Shown piece by piece: positions 45,201-54,260 of a stretch of 64,000 nucleotides of DNA. The stretch spans positions 25,748,092 to 25,812,091 of the forward strand of contig JACMZG010001913.1 in assembly GCA_018340805.1 (NCBI GenBank), given 5' to 3'. The notes under the pieces are model-generated. The model saw only the letters and a program-made list of their open reading frames with translations, did not search any database and was not told the DNA's origin. Numbering within the stretch: the stretch's first letter is position 1; each line of letters opens with the position of its first letter. The translations under genes were made by a program, and so were the position numbers. Origin of the DNA: Microvelia longipes. Taxonomy: Eukaryota > Arthropoda > Insecta > Hemiptera > Veliidae.

Positions 45201-47370
45201 TGCGAGTAGCTTTAGTTTCTCTTGATGTAGAAGGTGCTTTTGATGCTGCTTGGTGGCCTATGATTATTCATCGTCTCAAAACATTAAACTGTCCAGCCAA
45301 TTTAATGACACTAGTTCAATCATATTTTCAAGACCGATCTTGTAAATTAACCATAGATTCCTTTTGTAAAATTGACAGCCCAACTTGTGGATGTCCACAA
45401 GGATCTTGCAGCTCTCCGGGATTTTGGAATATCCAATATGATTCATTACTTCACCTTTCATTACCCCAAATTGTTATGGCATTGCTTTTGCTGATGACTA
45501 TCTGCTCTTAGTTGCGGCTAAAACCGAAGAAGAACTAGAAGTAGTGACAAATGAAGCTTTAAGGCAAATTAACACTTGGGCAAATCAAAACAAATTGTCA
45601 TTCAGTAAGGATAAATCCAAATTACTTTACATTACTAGGAAAAAGAAAAGAAATTTGAACATATATTTAGACACGACTAAATTGAAATCCGAAAATTATT
45701 TAAAATATTTAGGTGTATACTTGACTGAAAATTGGACATGGAGAAAACATATTCAGACATCAACTTCTAAAATTCAATCTTTTATCCATATATTATCTAG
45801 ATCAGCCAAATTAAATTGGGGACTGGGATGTAAATCACTCAAAATTATATACGATGGAGCCTTTTTGCCGATGATTTCCTATGCTGCCCAATCTGGATAG
45901 AAGGTTTACAAGTTAGGGAAAACATGAAAAAAATTAGAACTTGCCAACGATTATTAGCATTACGCATAATAAAAGGATACCGCACCATCTCTCATGAAGC
46001 ATCCTGTGTCTTAGCTAATATTCTTCCAATCCATCTACAACTAAATCAAGAACTCGACCACTACAATGTAGTACAAGGAAAAACTGTAGATTGGATAAAT
46101 AGTGAAGACTTGGAACATGCCACTAAATTCAAGTTCTGGCCTCATCCAGCTTATTGTGTTGAAACTCTATTAACTGAAAATCAAAATGACAACGATTTCA
46201 CAGTCACCATCTATACCGATGGCAGTAAAAGTGACAAAGGAGTAGGGTGTGCTTTTGTAGCATACTCTGGTCCTCAAGTCACTTTCACTGCTCAATATAG
46301 ACTTTCAACACAGTGCACCAACTATCAAGCAGAACAAGTCGCAATTCTAAAAGCATTAGAATGGTTGCATCAAAGGAATGAAGCAAACTGCAAATACGTC
46401 ATAAGAACTGACAGCCAATCAACTCTAGACACTCTTAATAGCTGGAACCATTCCCCATTAATAATGCAAATAAGAAACATGATACATGCTATGTCAGAAT
46501 CTATTAACATATTATTCAATTGGGTAAAAGCACATAGCGGTATACCAGGAAACGAAGAAGCTGATTCTTTAGCCAAAAGCCGCTAGTGAGGATGAAACTT
46601 TGCCTATTATATACGCCTCTTACCCAAAATCTGTTTTGAAATTTGTATCTAGACAAAAACAAGTAATGAAATGGAATACAGAATGGCAAAATTGTTCAAA
46701 CGGTAAAGTCACCAAACAGTTCTTCCCCACTATCAGTGAAAGAATAAAATTTGGCCAATGGAACCACTCTTTTAAATTAACAATGATTTTATCTGGACAT
46801 GGAAAATTTAATAGTTATCTTAACCGATTCAAATTGTCAGATACCAATAGCTGCAAATGTAACATTCAGATAGAACAAACAGTAGAACATCTAATAAATG
46901 ACTGTCCTTTACTCGACAGAGAAAGGTTACCTCTTCTCCAACACATTATGTCTTTGGGATTCAATTGGCCCCTTCCATGTAACAATTATTACATAAAGAC
47001 ATCCAGGAAAAATTCCTAAAATTCATTGAAGAAATAAATTTTGATGACTTACTTTAAGTAATTTAAATTCACTAACCATAACATCATTTAAAGAAGATAT
47101 CACGATTTTAATTTAAATTTTAAAAATTAAATCGGACTTAAAAGAAACAAAATTTGAAGTATTTACTACTGAAACAACGGAAAAAATCAGTATGTTGGAA
47201 TTAACATTTTCGAAGATCATTTTAACAAGATAAAGTTTCAAGATAAAAAGAAATAATAAATTACAAATACGGAGATTAAAAACAAACAAAGTGTTTAAAA
47301 CGCATGTAGTACATATGTGGAACATGCTAAAATATACGGCCCATCAGTAGGATACTACTGAGGGAAACAG

Positions 47371-47421
<51 letters not shown>

Positions 47422-47661
47422 ATATATAATATATATTATATATATATATTATATACATATATATATATAAACTTTTTTCGGACATACTTTTTGTTATCAG
47501 GAAGCTAATAGGAACTGATTCCGCTCACTCCCACCCTCAACTTCCGTCATCCGAACAACCTCATAAGCGTCATTTTCATAATGAAAATTCGCTAAAATGA
47601 GCTTATAGGTTGACTTCATGGAGTGGGTTTGAGGATACGGGATGCATTTTCACTGATATAT

Positions 47662-47738
<77 letters not shown>

Positions 47739-50700
47739 TATTATTATTATTATTATTTATTATTATTATTGTTATTATTTGTTTTTAGATTTTCTCTATC
47801 TAGTAAAAGAATACTGGCTGAAAAATAGATAAATTGACGGGCAAAGCCAAGTCAAACATCTTTTAGTTAGTTTATTTTCCGTCTTAAGTCACTAGGTCAG
47901 TCGATAGAAATTTTCGGACGATGTGGCATGTATTGATGATGGCAGCTTTCTGTAAAGTTTTGTATATGAAAGGGCTTATATCAAATTTATGCAAACTGTC
48001 ATGAAGTGTATTAGGTATAACACCTGTAGCTGATAAAATAATAATAATAATTATTATATTATTATTGTTTTATTATTTTATTTTTTCTTAGCTTTTTGCC
48101 AGTTTTCGTTAGCATTAGTCGGGTATAAAGTACCAAGACTAAGGCTAATTTAAATTTAAAAATTTTTTGACGGTATTACTATAATATAATAATAATAATA
48201 ATAACAATAAATACCTTAAATTACCTTAGTTTGGTACTTTATACCCGACTAATGCTAACGAAAACTGGCAAAAGCTAAGAAAAAATAAAATAAATAAACA
48301 ATAATAATAATAATAATAATAATTATTATTATTATATGTTAGGTTTTTTCCTCACTTAAAAAGTGGTTAATTGTAGAGCGGACACTGTTTGCAAAGTTTC
48401 TACAATTTTACTTTTCTTTTTTTATTATTATTATTATTAATGTCCCGAACCATATTGTTTATCAATCATGTGTGACGTCATTAACTCACAATATGACCCC
48501 ACAACATTTAAAAAAAACAGATCAACTAAAGAGTTGATGATATTATCAAAGACCCTAGATTCAGGTAACAATAAAGAATTAAGAATATTTGAAGTACAAA
48601 AATAATGTAAATCTAAATACTAACTAAATCTTATATAAATAGAGGTTTGTTATGAATCGATATACATACTTCAAGGCGGGGCATACATAATGCAATGTCT
48701 AGTAGTTCTTTTGTTCCTTTAATATTAATGTCAATAGCTGTTGTCATATAATCATTAAAATTAGTAGTAGCAGCACTGTGTACTACTATGTTTACTTCAT
48801 TAAGGATCTGCAGTCTAAAAATAAATCTAAAGTTAGTACATAAGCATAGCACTGCGTACTACTATGTTTATTTCATAAGGGATCTTCAGTCTATAAATAA
48901 ATCTAAATTAGTACGTAAGCATAGCACTGTACTACTATGTTTATTTCATTAAGGATCTTCAGTCTATAAATAAATCTAAAATTAGTGCATAAACACTAAG
49001 CATAAGCACTACCTTGCAATTACCTCTCTCGGCTTGCCTCGGATGTTAATATTCATAACCTGGGCTTTACCTCGGGAGTTAAACACATACACGTGGCTTC
49101 GCCTCGGGAGTTAAATACATTAGTTTCCTTGGCTTACTGCTTAGGAACCAACTAACTGGTCAGGGAAATAATATATTTCTTTACTCCCTTGATGCATAAA
49201 TAACTATTATTTCATTAAGAATCTTTTGTCTAAAATAAATCTATTTATTTTTGACAGTGATTGGTTATGAATAGATATTTAGTTTATGACTTTTTAATTT
49301 TTATTATTTGGTATAGTTACCTATCTTGCTTGGATAGCCCCAGTTGCGGCAAGGTAATATCTCCATTGATAGGTATTAATTTTTCCCTGAAACTATTGTC
49401 TCTTTCCCTTAACCTAGTGAAACACTGTAACAATCCAAAAAACAGAATATCTTGTCTTATCACATTAAGTTGAATGAATTCAGCTAAGAGTCGATGCGAC
49501 CATTCAGCTATTGGAAAATCGAAAACTTTTATTAGCGTGTATTTTTATTTAATTATATTTGTAATCTATATTTGCATCTTTACTGCTTTGTTTTCTATTT
49601 ACAGACTATTTAACATTATGGTTCAAAATAAGTAAAATGTTTAAAGCTATAATACGACACACGGCTAAAATCAATTGACACCCCGCCAAAAATCTGTGAG
49701 GGAAAGAATTCTATTGGCTCAGACCGACCCCGCTCTTTCCCCCTCCACTTTATGCCAACCTCGGAATAGAAAAATACCTTTTTCGTAAATAAAATCATAA
49801 AAAGGCAACACTGGTTGTAAATATTTGTAACCTCGCGTCGCTTTTATTTCCCTCATTGTGCATATTTATCTGTTCGAGTTCGTTTCGTTCCATTCCAATC
49901 TGTTTAATTCATCCAATTATTGCAGAGTTGTAATATGATTTGAGTGCCTATATTTGACGCATGGACATTGATGTATTCTTCAAGCATTTCTTGCTATTAG
50001 AGTACATCGCAGGGTCTGGGGTCTGTCAACCAAAAGACAGCATTTTTTTTCGAAAATGCCAATGTCTTTCAATAGATGACATTCTTGACTTTTTTAAGTC
50101 ATGAATGCATATTGTGTCATATTATTTTTATAATATGAAACAATACGCATTCAATTATACAAACATAACACAAAAAAAGCAGTTTATTTTGGAAAAAAGT
50201 AATTATAGCTGACGATTTATTAAAATCGTCAAACTTTTATCATAGAACTATTATGATCCATTGCATTACGTAATCAAAAACTTTAACTTCACTTAATTCA
50301 TACTTCCCGAACAAATTTAAAGCAACACTTAGGTAAATTTATAAGATACAACGATATTCCTACTTAAAAAGTGAATAAATAAATTTTTAAAAATAAAAAA
50401 ATACGATATCAAATAAAAACAAATCATAAAATTCAAAACATAACCTGACTTTCAGTGTTGCCAGAGTAGGGATTTTTTTTGTTACTATAAAGAAGGGATT
50501 TTTTTTTATTTAAAAATGAGGGTTGAAAGCATTGAGATTTTGGCGGGGTGTCAATTGATTTTAGCCGTGTGTCGTACTATAATTCAATTTTTTTTAAAAA
50601 GGTAGACATATTTTTTTGGTGTGGTACTCCTAAAATAATCGTAAACTATCAATGTTTTTTGTCAATCTGTTGAGAATATTTTTTTCTCCGTCATAAATAA

Positions 50701-51945
50701 ATGAATTTTAAGGGTCTTTATTTTTTTGCAGGTTTGTTTACTATTCATTTGTTTATTTTTATAGCATAGTTGATACTAACAAAAACACATGCGTGTATAA
50801 ATAGGTGCATTAGATGGGTAAATTAGGTAAAACATTTAGAACGTTCACACACACTCTAGTTCCGCGGATCGTCTAGAATACGTATGCAATACGGTCACCT
50901 AACTTCACGGTTCATACAACGTATTTGTCTAGTCGATCGAGTGAGATTACGTTATATCTGATCCCGCCAAAACATGGCGTCTATTAGTGAAGGTTCACTT
51001 TTGGTTAAGAAAGTTTAAAAAAAATATATTAAATTAAATTGTGAAATCTTTGCATAATAATAAAGTTACACTAAAAAAAAACAATATTCCAGAAGGTATT
51101 TGATCAAAAACGGTAATATAGAAGTGAAATAAAATTATACAAAAGGTCGACGAGAAGGTTGTCCATTAAATACAATCGTCTCTAAAGGTACATACAGCGT
51201 ATCGAGGGATCCATTTGGATTCCATCTCCCTAGTTCTAGCATATGCGAACGGATCCCCTCCACATGGTTCATACAGCTTAAATTACCGTATTTTGAGATC
51301 GTATTCCATACGATCCGCGGATCTAGTGTGTGTGAACGTACTAATTGTGTTATGTTCTGTCAAAATAATCGCTCAATATTCTTAGTTTCAAAGTTCTCTA
51401 CTAGGTAGCGCTTGTCAAACTTTTTCTTCATGCGTGAAATTGAGGTTAGAATAACCTTTGAAATAAATATTAAAATTAGGTTATAACTTACCCCAGTGTA
51501 AGTTTTTAATTTCTTTTTTGTTATATTAGCTTGTTAAATAACTTTTTACAACTAATAAATTTACGTAAAATCATTCCTATAGGGTTGAGTTTTTAAAAGC
51601 TAGGAAAAGGCATAGGAAGAACCTGGGAGAGATTTCAAAAAACGATTCTGAATACGGGCCTATCATTACTTACATCGCCGGATAATATGTGATCTAGGCG
51701 TTGATGTGAAGACAATGTTTTCTTACTTCTTATCAGTAAATAGAAGCATTTAATATCTGGGTAGAGCCAGAGCAACTTCTCGACCAGAACTTGCGCTAGG
51801 AAGCCTGTGAAGCCTGTTACGAAAATCGTCTTGCCGGCGTAATACTGAGACAGCCTAGGTACAGGCACCGTGGGCTCTAGTTCTGGTCTCTCTATTATTT
51901 TCTTTGGTACCATGGTAAATAACTCCTCTCTCGTCAGAAAAAAAA
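32207..51945 (-). CDS. Fatty acyl-CoA reductase FAR-2 (nine coding exons, 521 aa)
   Basis: Tandem paralogue of FAR-1 with the same predicted reaction: NADPH-dependent reduction of fatty acyl-CoA to fatty alcohol. Coding exons (minus strand): 51913-51674, 49424-49321, 48814-48670, 40335-40184, 39545-39436, 37964-37772, 35963-35724, 34248-33985 and 32324-32207. Every exon has the length and phase of its FAR-1 counterpart, all junctions are GT-AG, and there is no stop before 32209-32207. TGFTGFLA (33-40) and YTFSK (223-227) are intact. Divergence from FAR-1 is uneven: 22 of 87 residues in exon 8, 17 of 64 in exon 6, 13 of 51 in exon 4, but 2 of 39 in exon 9. Conservation of frame, motifs and splice sites argues that both copies are functional. 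Intron 3 is 8.3 kb long because of a LINE insertion, and intron 6 holds Penelope-like fragments. Confidence 0.93.
32690..33010 (-). repeat. Interspersed repeat, 'cgggtacggggtacc' family, copy E
   Basis: Holds 'cctcatttatgccgttgata', 'ggatgtcacctgaattatcc' and 'tcacaaagttgttt' in the orientation opposite to copies A-D. Lies in FAR-2 intron 8. Confidence 0.55.
33440..33850 (-). repeat. Interspersed repeat, 'cgggtacggggtacc' family, copy F
   Basis: Second inverted copy in FAR-2 intron 8: 'cctcatttatgccataggtt', 'ggatgtcacctgaattatcc', 'gtgtgtctgtgaatgcgagt'. A 65-codon frame here is incidental. Confidence 0.55.
33985..34248 (-). CDS. FAR-2 coding exon 8
   Basis: 264 nt, acceptor 'ttgttttcag', donor GTAAGT. 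Most diverged exon of the pair (22 of 87 residues), though the charged C-terminal QKPQDEGRARKL is identical. Confidence 0.9.
35080..35165 (+). mobile_element. tRNA-derived SINE head in FAR-2 intron 7
   Basis: A box 'tagctcggatgg' and B box 'tgttcaaatcc', with 'cttacgacctggaggtc' between them as in the FAR-1 intron-7 SINE. The flank 'ccccttgggatct' is shared with FAR-1 at about 9580. The body is largely deleted. Confidence 0.72.
35393..35665. repeat. ~36-bp minisatellite in FAR-2 intron 7
   Basis: Seven or so units of 'gcaattctatgagtgtaagt' plus 'ttatatccgggtt' and variants. It sits exactly between 'gaggaaaaaccgtgctc' and 'ataaagtgatc', which are nearly adjacent in FAR-1 (about 10312-10342), so the array is specific to FAR-2. 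Confidence 0.8.
35724..35963 (-). CDS. FAR-2 coding exon 7
   Basis: 240 nt, acceptor 'ttgttttcag', donor GTTTGT. Encodes KPIYNITG and the hydrophobic YFIVFILCQLLPAFILDV. Confidence 0.9.
36190..37075 (-). pseudogene. Penelope-like element, reverse-transcriptase fragment
   Basis: The minus-strand frame is open for about 290 codons apart from one TAA near 36498. Boxes: PLAPRLYGALYIHKSGEPIR, then LVSFDVVDLFTSVP (motif A), GLAMGAPLSALAANIL (motif B) and WKRYIDDVFCLW (motif C, RYIDD). The spacing and wording are those of Penelope-like RTs rather than LINE RTs. The endonuclease end is absent on this strand. Located in FAR-2 intron 6. Confidence 0.85.
37290..37750 (+). pseudogene. Penelope-like element, GIY-YIG endonuclease fragment
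   Basis: 37308-37559 reads NKVWCAVPYIGNLSNKVSS and KKAVYVIEC. After one frameshift near 37495 it continues NVYLGRTGRSLSIRLAEHTK and RSQHNVGDLNLNIRVKN. VYVIEC and VYLGRTGRSLSIRLAEH are the GIY and YIG boxes of the Penelope-associated endonuclease. It points the opposite way to the RT piece 200 bp away, so the two belong to a rearranged element or to two copies. Confidence 0.82.
37772..37964 (-). CDS. FAR-2 coding exon 6
   Basis: 193 nt, acceptor 'tgttgcag', donor GTATTG. Encodes FQPIPGF (E of FAR-1 replaced by Q) and FVPCDHVIDL. Confidence 0.9.
38425..38575. repeat. ~29-bp minisatellite
   Basis: Five units of 'gtgctgcagtaaaacaaaac' plus 'gtgttgacc', in FAR-2 intron 5. No open frame of interest. 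Confidence 0.8.
38700..39217 (+). repeat. Interspersed repeat copy C ending in (TA)n
   Basis: Starts 'atcgggtgcggggtacatcg', has 'actcgtttcgctcgtcctca' and 'acgatgataacagacacaca', and is cut short by a (TA)n tract at about 39143-39217. Confidence 0.65.
39436..39545 (-). CDS. FAR-2 coding exon 5 (catalytic YXXXK)
   Basis: 110 nt, acceptor 'taatgcag', donor GTAAGA. Encodes PNSYTFSKNVSEHMV with the catalytic Y and K retained. Confidence 0.9.
39625..40070 (+). repeat. Interspersed repeat copy D
   Basis: Diverged member of the same family: 'ctcgttctcagacattaatt' three times in tandem (about 39775-39860), then 'aaaacggattatacaggttt'. Lies in FAR-2 intron 4. Confidence 0.55.
40184..40335 (-). CDS. 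FAR-2 coding exon 4
   Basis: 152 nt, acceptor 'aaattgcag', donor GTAAGT. Encodes AHFSTAYTNC; the last 17 codons (IKIRDKIQPATINILAD) are identical in both paralogues. Confidence 0.9.
40888..41115. repeat. GC-rich cluster of perfect hairpins with 3-nt loops
   Basis: In AT-rich DNA, about ten perfect inverted repeats follow one another, most with loop TTC: acgggcc-ttc-ggcccgt, gccgc-tac-gcggc, ggcgc-ttc-gcgcc, ggccc-act-gggcc, gccgc-ttc-gcggc, tggccgc-ttc-gcggcca, atggca-ttt-tgccat and ggcccgc-ttc-gcgggcc. It lies in FAR-2 intron 3, about 1.3 kb upstream of the first ORF of a LINE. It might be part of that LINE's 5' region; this is not shown. Confidence 0.85.
41116..42382. other. Non-coding, possible LINE 5' region
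   Basis: No frame of note. About 42040-42200 is an interspersed repeat ('gatgacgtcataatg', 'agtttcgtttcaatttgaga'), followed by (TA)n-based hairpins to 42262. The 5' end of the LINE could not be located. Confidence 0.5.
42383..43428 (+). pseudogene. LINE ORF1 (gag-like, zinc knuckles), I-like group
   Basis: The 214-codon frame 42383-43024 starts with a coiled-coil-like region (about residues 1-65) and continues through KYLPRLILYNIPDE-type sequence (ITKRYLPRLILYNIP at about residue 163). After a frameshift the frame 43114-43428 holds CFHCSKFHHKADQC and CPICSEQHLLKDC, two CCHC knuckles, and a third CINC. This is the usual nucleic-acid-binding gag of LINEs that also carry RNase H. One break makes it non-functional as it stands. 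Confidence 0.85.
43421..47040 (+). pseudogene. LINE ORF2: APE endonuclease, reverse transcriptase, RNase H, cysteine tail
   Basis: Endonuclease: IHCIQVNLQKSRKAT and IAFIQEPYT from 43421, LLDSNARNVSWF near 43830, and LSDHKYL near 44055. RT: NGKAPGEDGISNEILKK (about 44820), YRPISLLSCLAKLFERL (about 45013), VSLDVEGAFDAAWWP (about 45215), GCPQGSCSSPG (about 45390) and FADD (about 45495). RNase H: YTDGSKSDKG (about 46213), YQAEQ, TDSQST and NEEAD give the four acidic residues. A final CKCN...HLINDC motif lies near 46850-46905. About six frameshifts or stops (near 43755, 43830, 44370, 45475, 45900 and 46586) break it. It is nearly full length, in FAR-2 intron 3. Confidence 0.88.
47041..48066. repeat. 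LINE 3' flank with poly(A) and (TA)n tracts
   Basis: A run of A at about 47370-47387 leads into (TA)n to 47470. A second (TA)n/(ATT)n tract is at 47656-47775. Between them, 'tcattttcataatgaaaatt' resembles 29215-29235. No gene seen. Confidence 0.6.
48067..48300. mobile_element. Short inverted-repeat element flanked by (AAT)n
   Basis: Arms of about 78 bp (48067-48146 and 48222-48300), each with 'tagcattagtcgggtataaa' or its complement, around a 75-bp AT-rich centre. MITE-like; lies in FAR-2 intron 3. Confidence 0.78.
48670..48814 (-). CDS. FAR-2 coding exon 3
   Basis: 145 nt after acceptor 'tttatttttag', donor GTATGT. Encodes VHSAATTNF. Its 5' end and acceptor are tandemly duplicated upstream, as in FAR-1. 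Confidence 0.9.
48778..49245 (-). repeat. ~74-bp minisatellite of duplicated exon-3 acceptors (FAR-2 intron 2)
   Basis: Three units at about 48778, 48855 and 48932 and a remnant at 49203-49245, each with the acceptor and first bases of exon 3 ('gactgaagatcc' on the minus strand). It is the counterpart of the larger array in FAR-1. A different repeat (49012-49200) has been inserted before the last unit. Confidence 0.82.
49012..49202. repeat. Interspersed repeat rich in 'cctcggg' motifs
   Basis: Repeated 'ggcttcgcctcgggagttaa' motifs ending 'gatgcataaataactattat'. A related segment occurs at about 60770-60965 and, for its end, at 85-115 inverted. Inserted in FAR-2 intron 2. Confidence 0.6.
49321..49424 (-). 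CDS. FAR-2 coding exon 2
   Basis: 104 nt between acceptor 'attgttacag' and donor GTAACT. Encodes INGDITLPQLGLSKQD and differs from FAR-1 at five residues. Confidence 0.9.
49649..50581. mobile_element. ~930-bp MITE of the 'tacgacacacggctaaaatc' family
   Basis: Terminal inverted repeats of about 46 bp ('atacgacacacggctaaaat' at both ends), flanked by TATA on both sides. The interior has no transposase. A copy in the opposite internal orientation, enlarged by a nested element, is at 56961-58427, and a short derivative is at 7983-8164. Lies in FAR-2 intron 1. Confidence 0.88.
50836..51348. mobile_element. ~510-bp MITE with 'acgttcacacacact' ends
   Basis: Left end 'acgttcacacacactctagt' then 'tccgcggatcgt'; right end the complement, 'gatccgcggatctagtgtgt' then 'gtgaacgta'. 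Interior AT-rich, non-coding. Related remnants lie at 5223-6300 and 11159-11296. Lies in FAR-2 intron 1. Confidence 0.82.
51600..51658 (-). repeat. Solo terminus related to the 18.7-kb foldback element
   Basis: 'cgattctgaatacgggccta' ends at about 51658, matching the terminal 'gaatacgggccctag' of the foldback element, preceded by 'taggaaaag'-like sequence. It lies immediately outside the exon-1 donor of FAR-2. Confidence 0.5.
51674..51945 (-). CDS. FAR-2 coding exon 1 (start codon at 51913)
   Basis: Begins after acceptor 'tttttccag' (AG at 51947-51946). ATG at 51913 follows 'gaggagttatttacc'. Encodes residues 1-80 and ends at donor GTAAGT (51673-51672). A terminal sequence like that of the 18.7-kb foldback element begins about 16 nt beyond the donor. 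Confidence 0.92.
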
Positions 51946-51959
51946 CTGGAAAAAATGAG

Positions 51960-52823
51960 TTCAGTTTATCTCAAGATCTCTTACTTGCACAGGCTGGTAT
52001 TTATTAAATAAATATTTTAAACAGTTTGAAAATAAATTGAAAATAAACACTATTCCAAATTAACAATAAGATTCTAAAAAATATATTTTTTTTAATAAAT
52101 CTTTAAAATTATGCTTAAATAATTTTTAAATAGTTTCTTACTTTCATTTACTTAAATAATAAATTTGATTTAACATAATACACTATATACTTCATATAAT
52201 TTACAATTTTATTTCGTTTTCATTTAAAATATAGTTCGTCTATGTATACCCAGACATATATATATATCTAATGATAAATATTCTTATAGTATAATATAAT
52301 AATATAATAATAATAATAATATATATATTATATATATATATATAATTATATATATATATATATATATTATTTATATATATATTATATTTATATATTATAT
52401 ATATTATATATATATATATATATTATATATATAATTTATATATATTATTATATATATATATATTATATATATATATATTATTATTATTATTATTATTACT
52501 ATAAGAATATTTATCATTGTATAATGGTATCGTACTATCATGATATTTTACTAAATAAATATTTTATCATTACTGATAAAAATAATTTACAGTGCCCTGA
52601 CTCGAAACCACCAGCTTAACGGCCCTTTGAGTAAATAAACTTGTGGCAAAAATTTGCTAAATAGGATAGGCGTAATTGCGGGTTTCGAATCATGGACTAT
52701 GACTAAAATTCGTTTTATTGAATGGATTGAACGTATATTGAAACGTATTTTGAGAAAATTGTTTCTCAAAACTTTATATATAAGTATAAATAACTAAATA
52801 CATATACATATATAAATAAATAT

Positions 52824-52892
<69 letters not shown>

Positions 52893-53860
52893 ATATATGT
52901 ATATATATAATGATGAACGATTTTTAACAATGATGATTATACTGATGATAAATATTCTGATAATGATACAAAAAATAATATCCAGAAAGTTATCTTACGA
53001 TACTATTTGATTAATGATAAATATTTGTATAGTTGTCTTATGTTATTATTATATTAATAACATATATTTTGATATTAGTCTCACGATACAATTAAACTAA
53101 TAATAACTATTTATTTATTTATAATATTAATATACTAATCATTAATATAATGATTGTGATATTATAATAAGTATGCTTCATTCCATTTAAATAATATACA
53201 AATAAAAAAAATACATATAAATAAATTTTGTACAAAAAAAAACTAAATAAATAAATAAATCGTAAAAAAATTGTAATTAAATTATACTAAATAAATTTTG
53301 TGTATAATATTAATACTAATAATAAATAATCTTACGATGTCATTATACTTATGAGAAATATTCTGATAGTCATGTTGGTATTATTAAACTAATGATAAAT
53401 ATACTTTTAGTTATCTCTGGTAGTAATATCTAACATGTTGTATTCCTCCGTTTTATACAGGATAAAATTTAACCTTTTAAATCAAATGAGATAGGATGAA
53501 TAATGCATATGATATCATATATTTTAATACAAATTTATAAAAATATCTAAGTAATAAATCATCTAGCTTATCTTGACCATTTAAATAATCATAATCCTCT
53601 TTATCATAAATAATTATAACCTATCTAATATCATCTAAATAATCTAGCTCATAATAATCATCTAATTGTTAGTATTTAATTTGTTAATATGAATTATTAT
53701 AGACTATTGTAGAGGTGCTAATGACCAACGAGTTGAGCACCTCAAAAATAAATAAATAAATAAATTTATAAAAATATTACCATATCTTTCACTTCATTTT
53801 GATTCAATGTATTAAATTATACTTAAAAAATTATATTCATTTATAGTAAATAAATAAATA
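51960..53860. other. AT-rich spacer upstream of FAR-2 exon 1
   Basis: Contains (TA)n or (TAA)n tracts at about 52300-52500 and 52822-52890 and many ATTA-rich stretches. A retroelement tail lies at 53700-53766. No coding frame recognised. Confidence 0.65.
53700..53766 (+). mobile_element. Retroelement 3' tail: hairpin plus (AAAT)n
   Basis: 'gaggtgct' and 'agcacctc' form an 8-bp stem, followed at once by (AAAT) units. A stem-loop plus short-repeat tail is the typical 3' end of several LINE/SINE families. Only the tail is present, so it is a heavily 5'-truncated copy. Confidence 0.6.
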
Positions 53861-53985
53861 ATGATTACTGACCACGTCGTGATTGTTACCTGATATTATC
53901 TGATCACCTGAGTAGGTATGGTAAGACTGCACTAGGGTAGTTACTATTACAATGTGTACATGGGGTGAACGTAGTCATGACCTTA
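53860..53985 (-). promoter_or_regulatory. Proposed non-coding first exon of FAR-2
   Basis: Counterpart of 25750-25900: the minus strand ends 'gatcagataatatcag' before donor GTAACA (exon end 53890). The two blocks share 'tactcaggtgatcag' and 'cagtcttacca' and diverge on either side. Confidence 0.58.
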
Positions 53986-54208
53986 CAATCCTCGAAAAAT
54001 TTATATGAATAATAGCATTGAATCTGTTTTTTGGGTCTGTGAATTTTGTTTAAATATTCTATGTATAGTTATTTTACATGTGTATAGCCAGACACTTCCG
54101 TCTTCGGACTCGCTTCGTTCCACCTCCACATTAAAAAAAATTGTTTTATCTCCAGAAGGGTAATAATCAAAACATTTCGGGGCTTATTTTTATGTAATAA
54201 TGAACGTC

Positions 54209-54260
54209 ATTATAACCCGGCGGGAAATAATAATTTATTATTTCCCGCCGGGTTATAATC
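54209..54260. repeat. Palindrome with paired TTTCCCGCC sites
   Basis: Almost perfect palindrome with about 25-bp arms (each 'ttataacccggcgggaaat'). Each arm holds TTTCCCGCC, the consensus for E2F-type factors. About 320 bp upstream of the FAR-2 non-coding exon. Confidence 0.7.
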
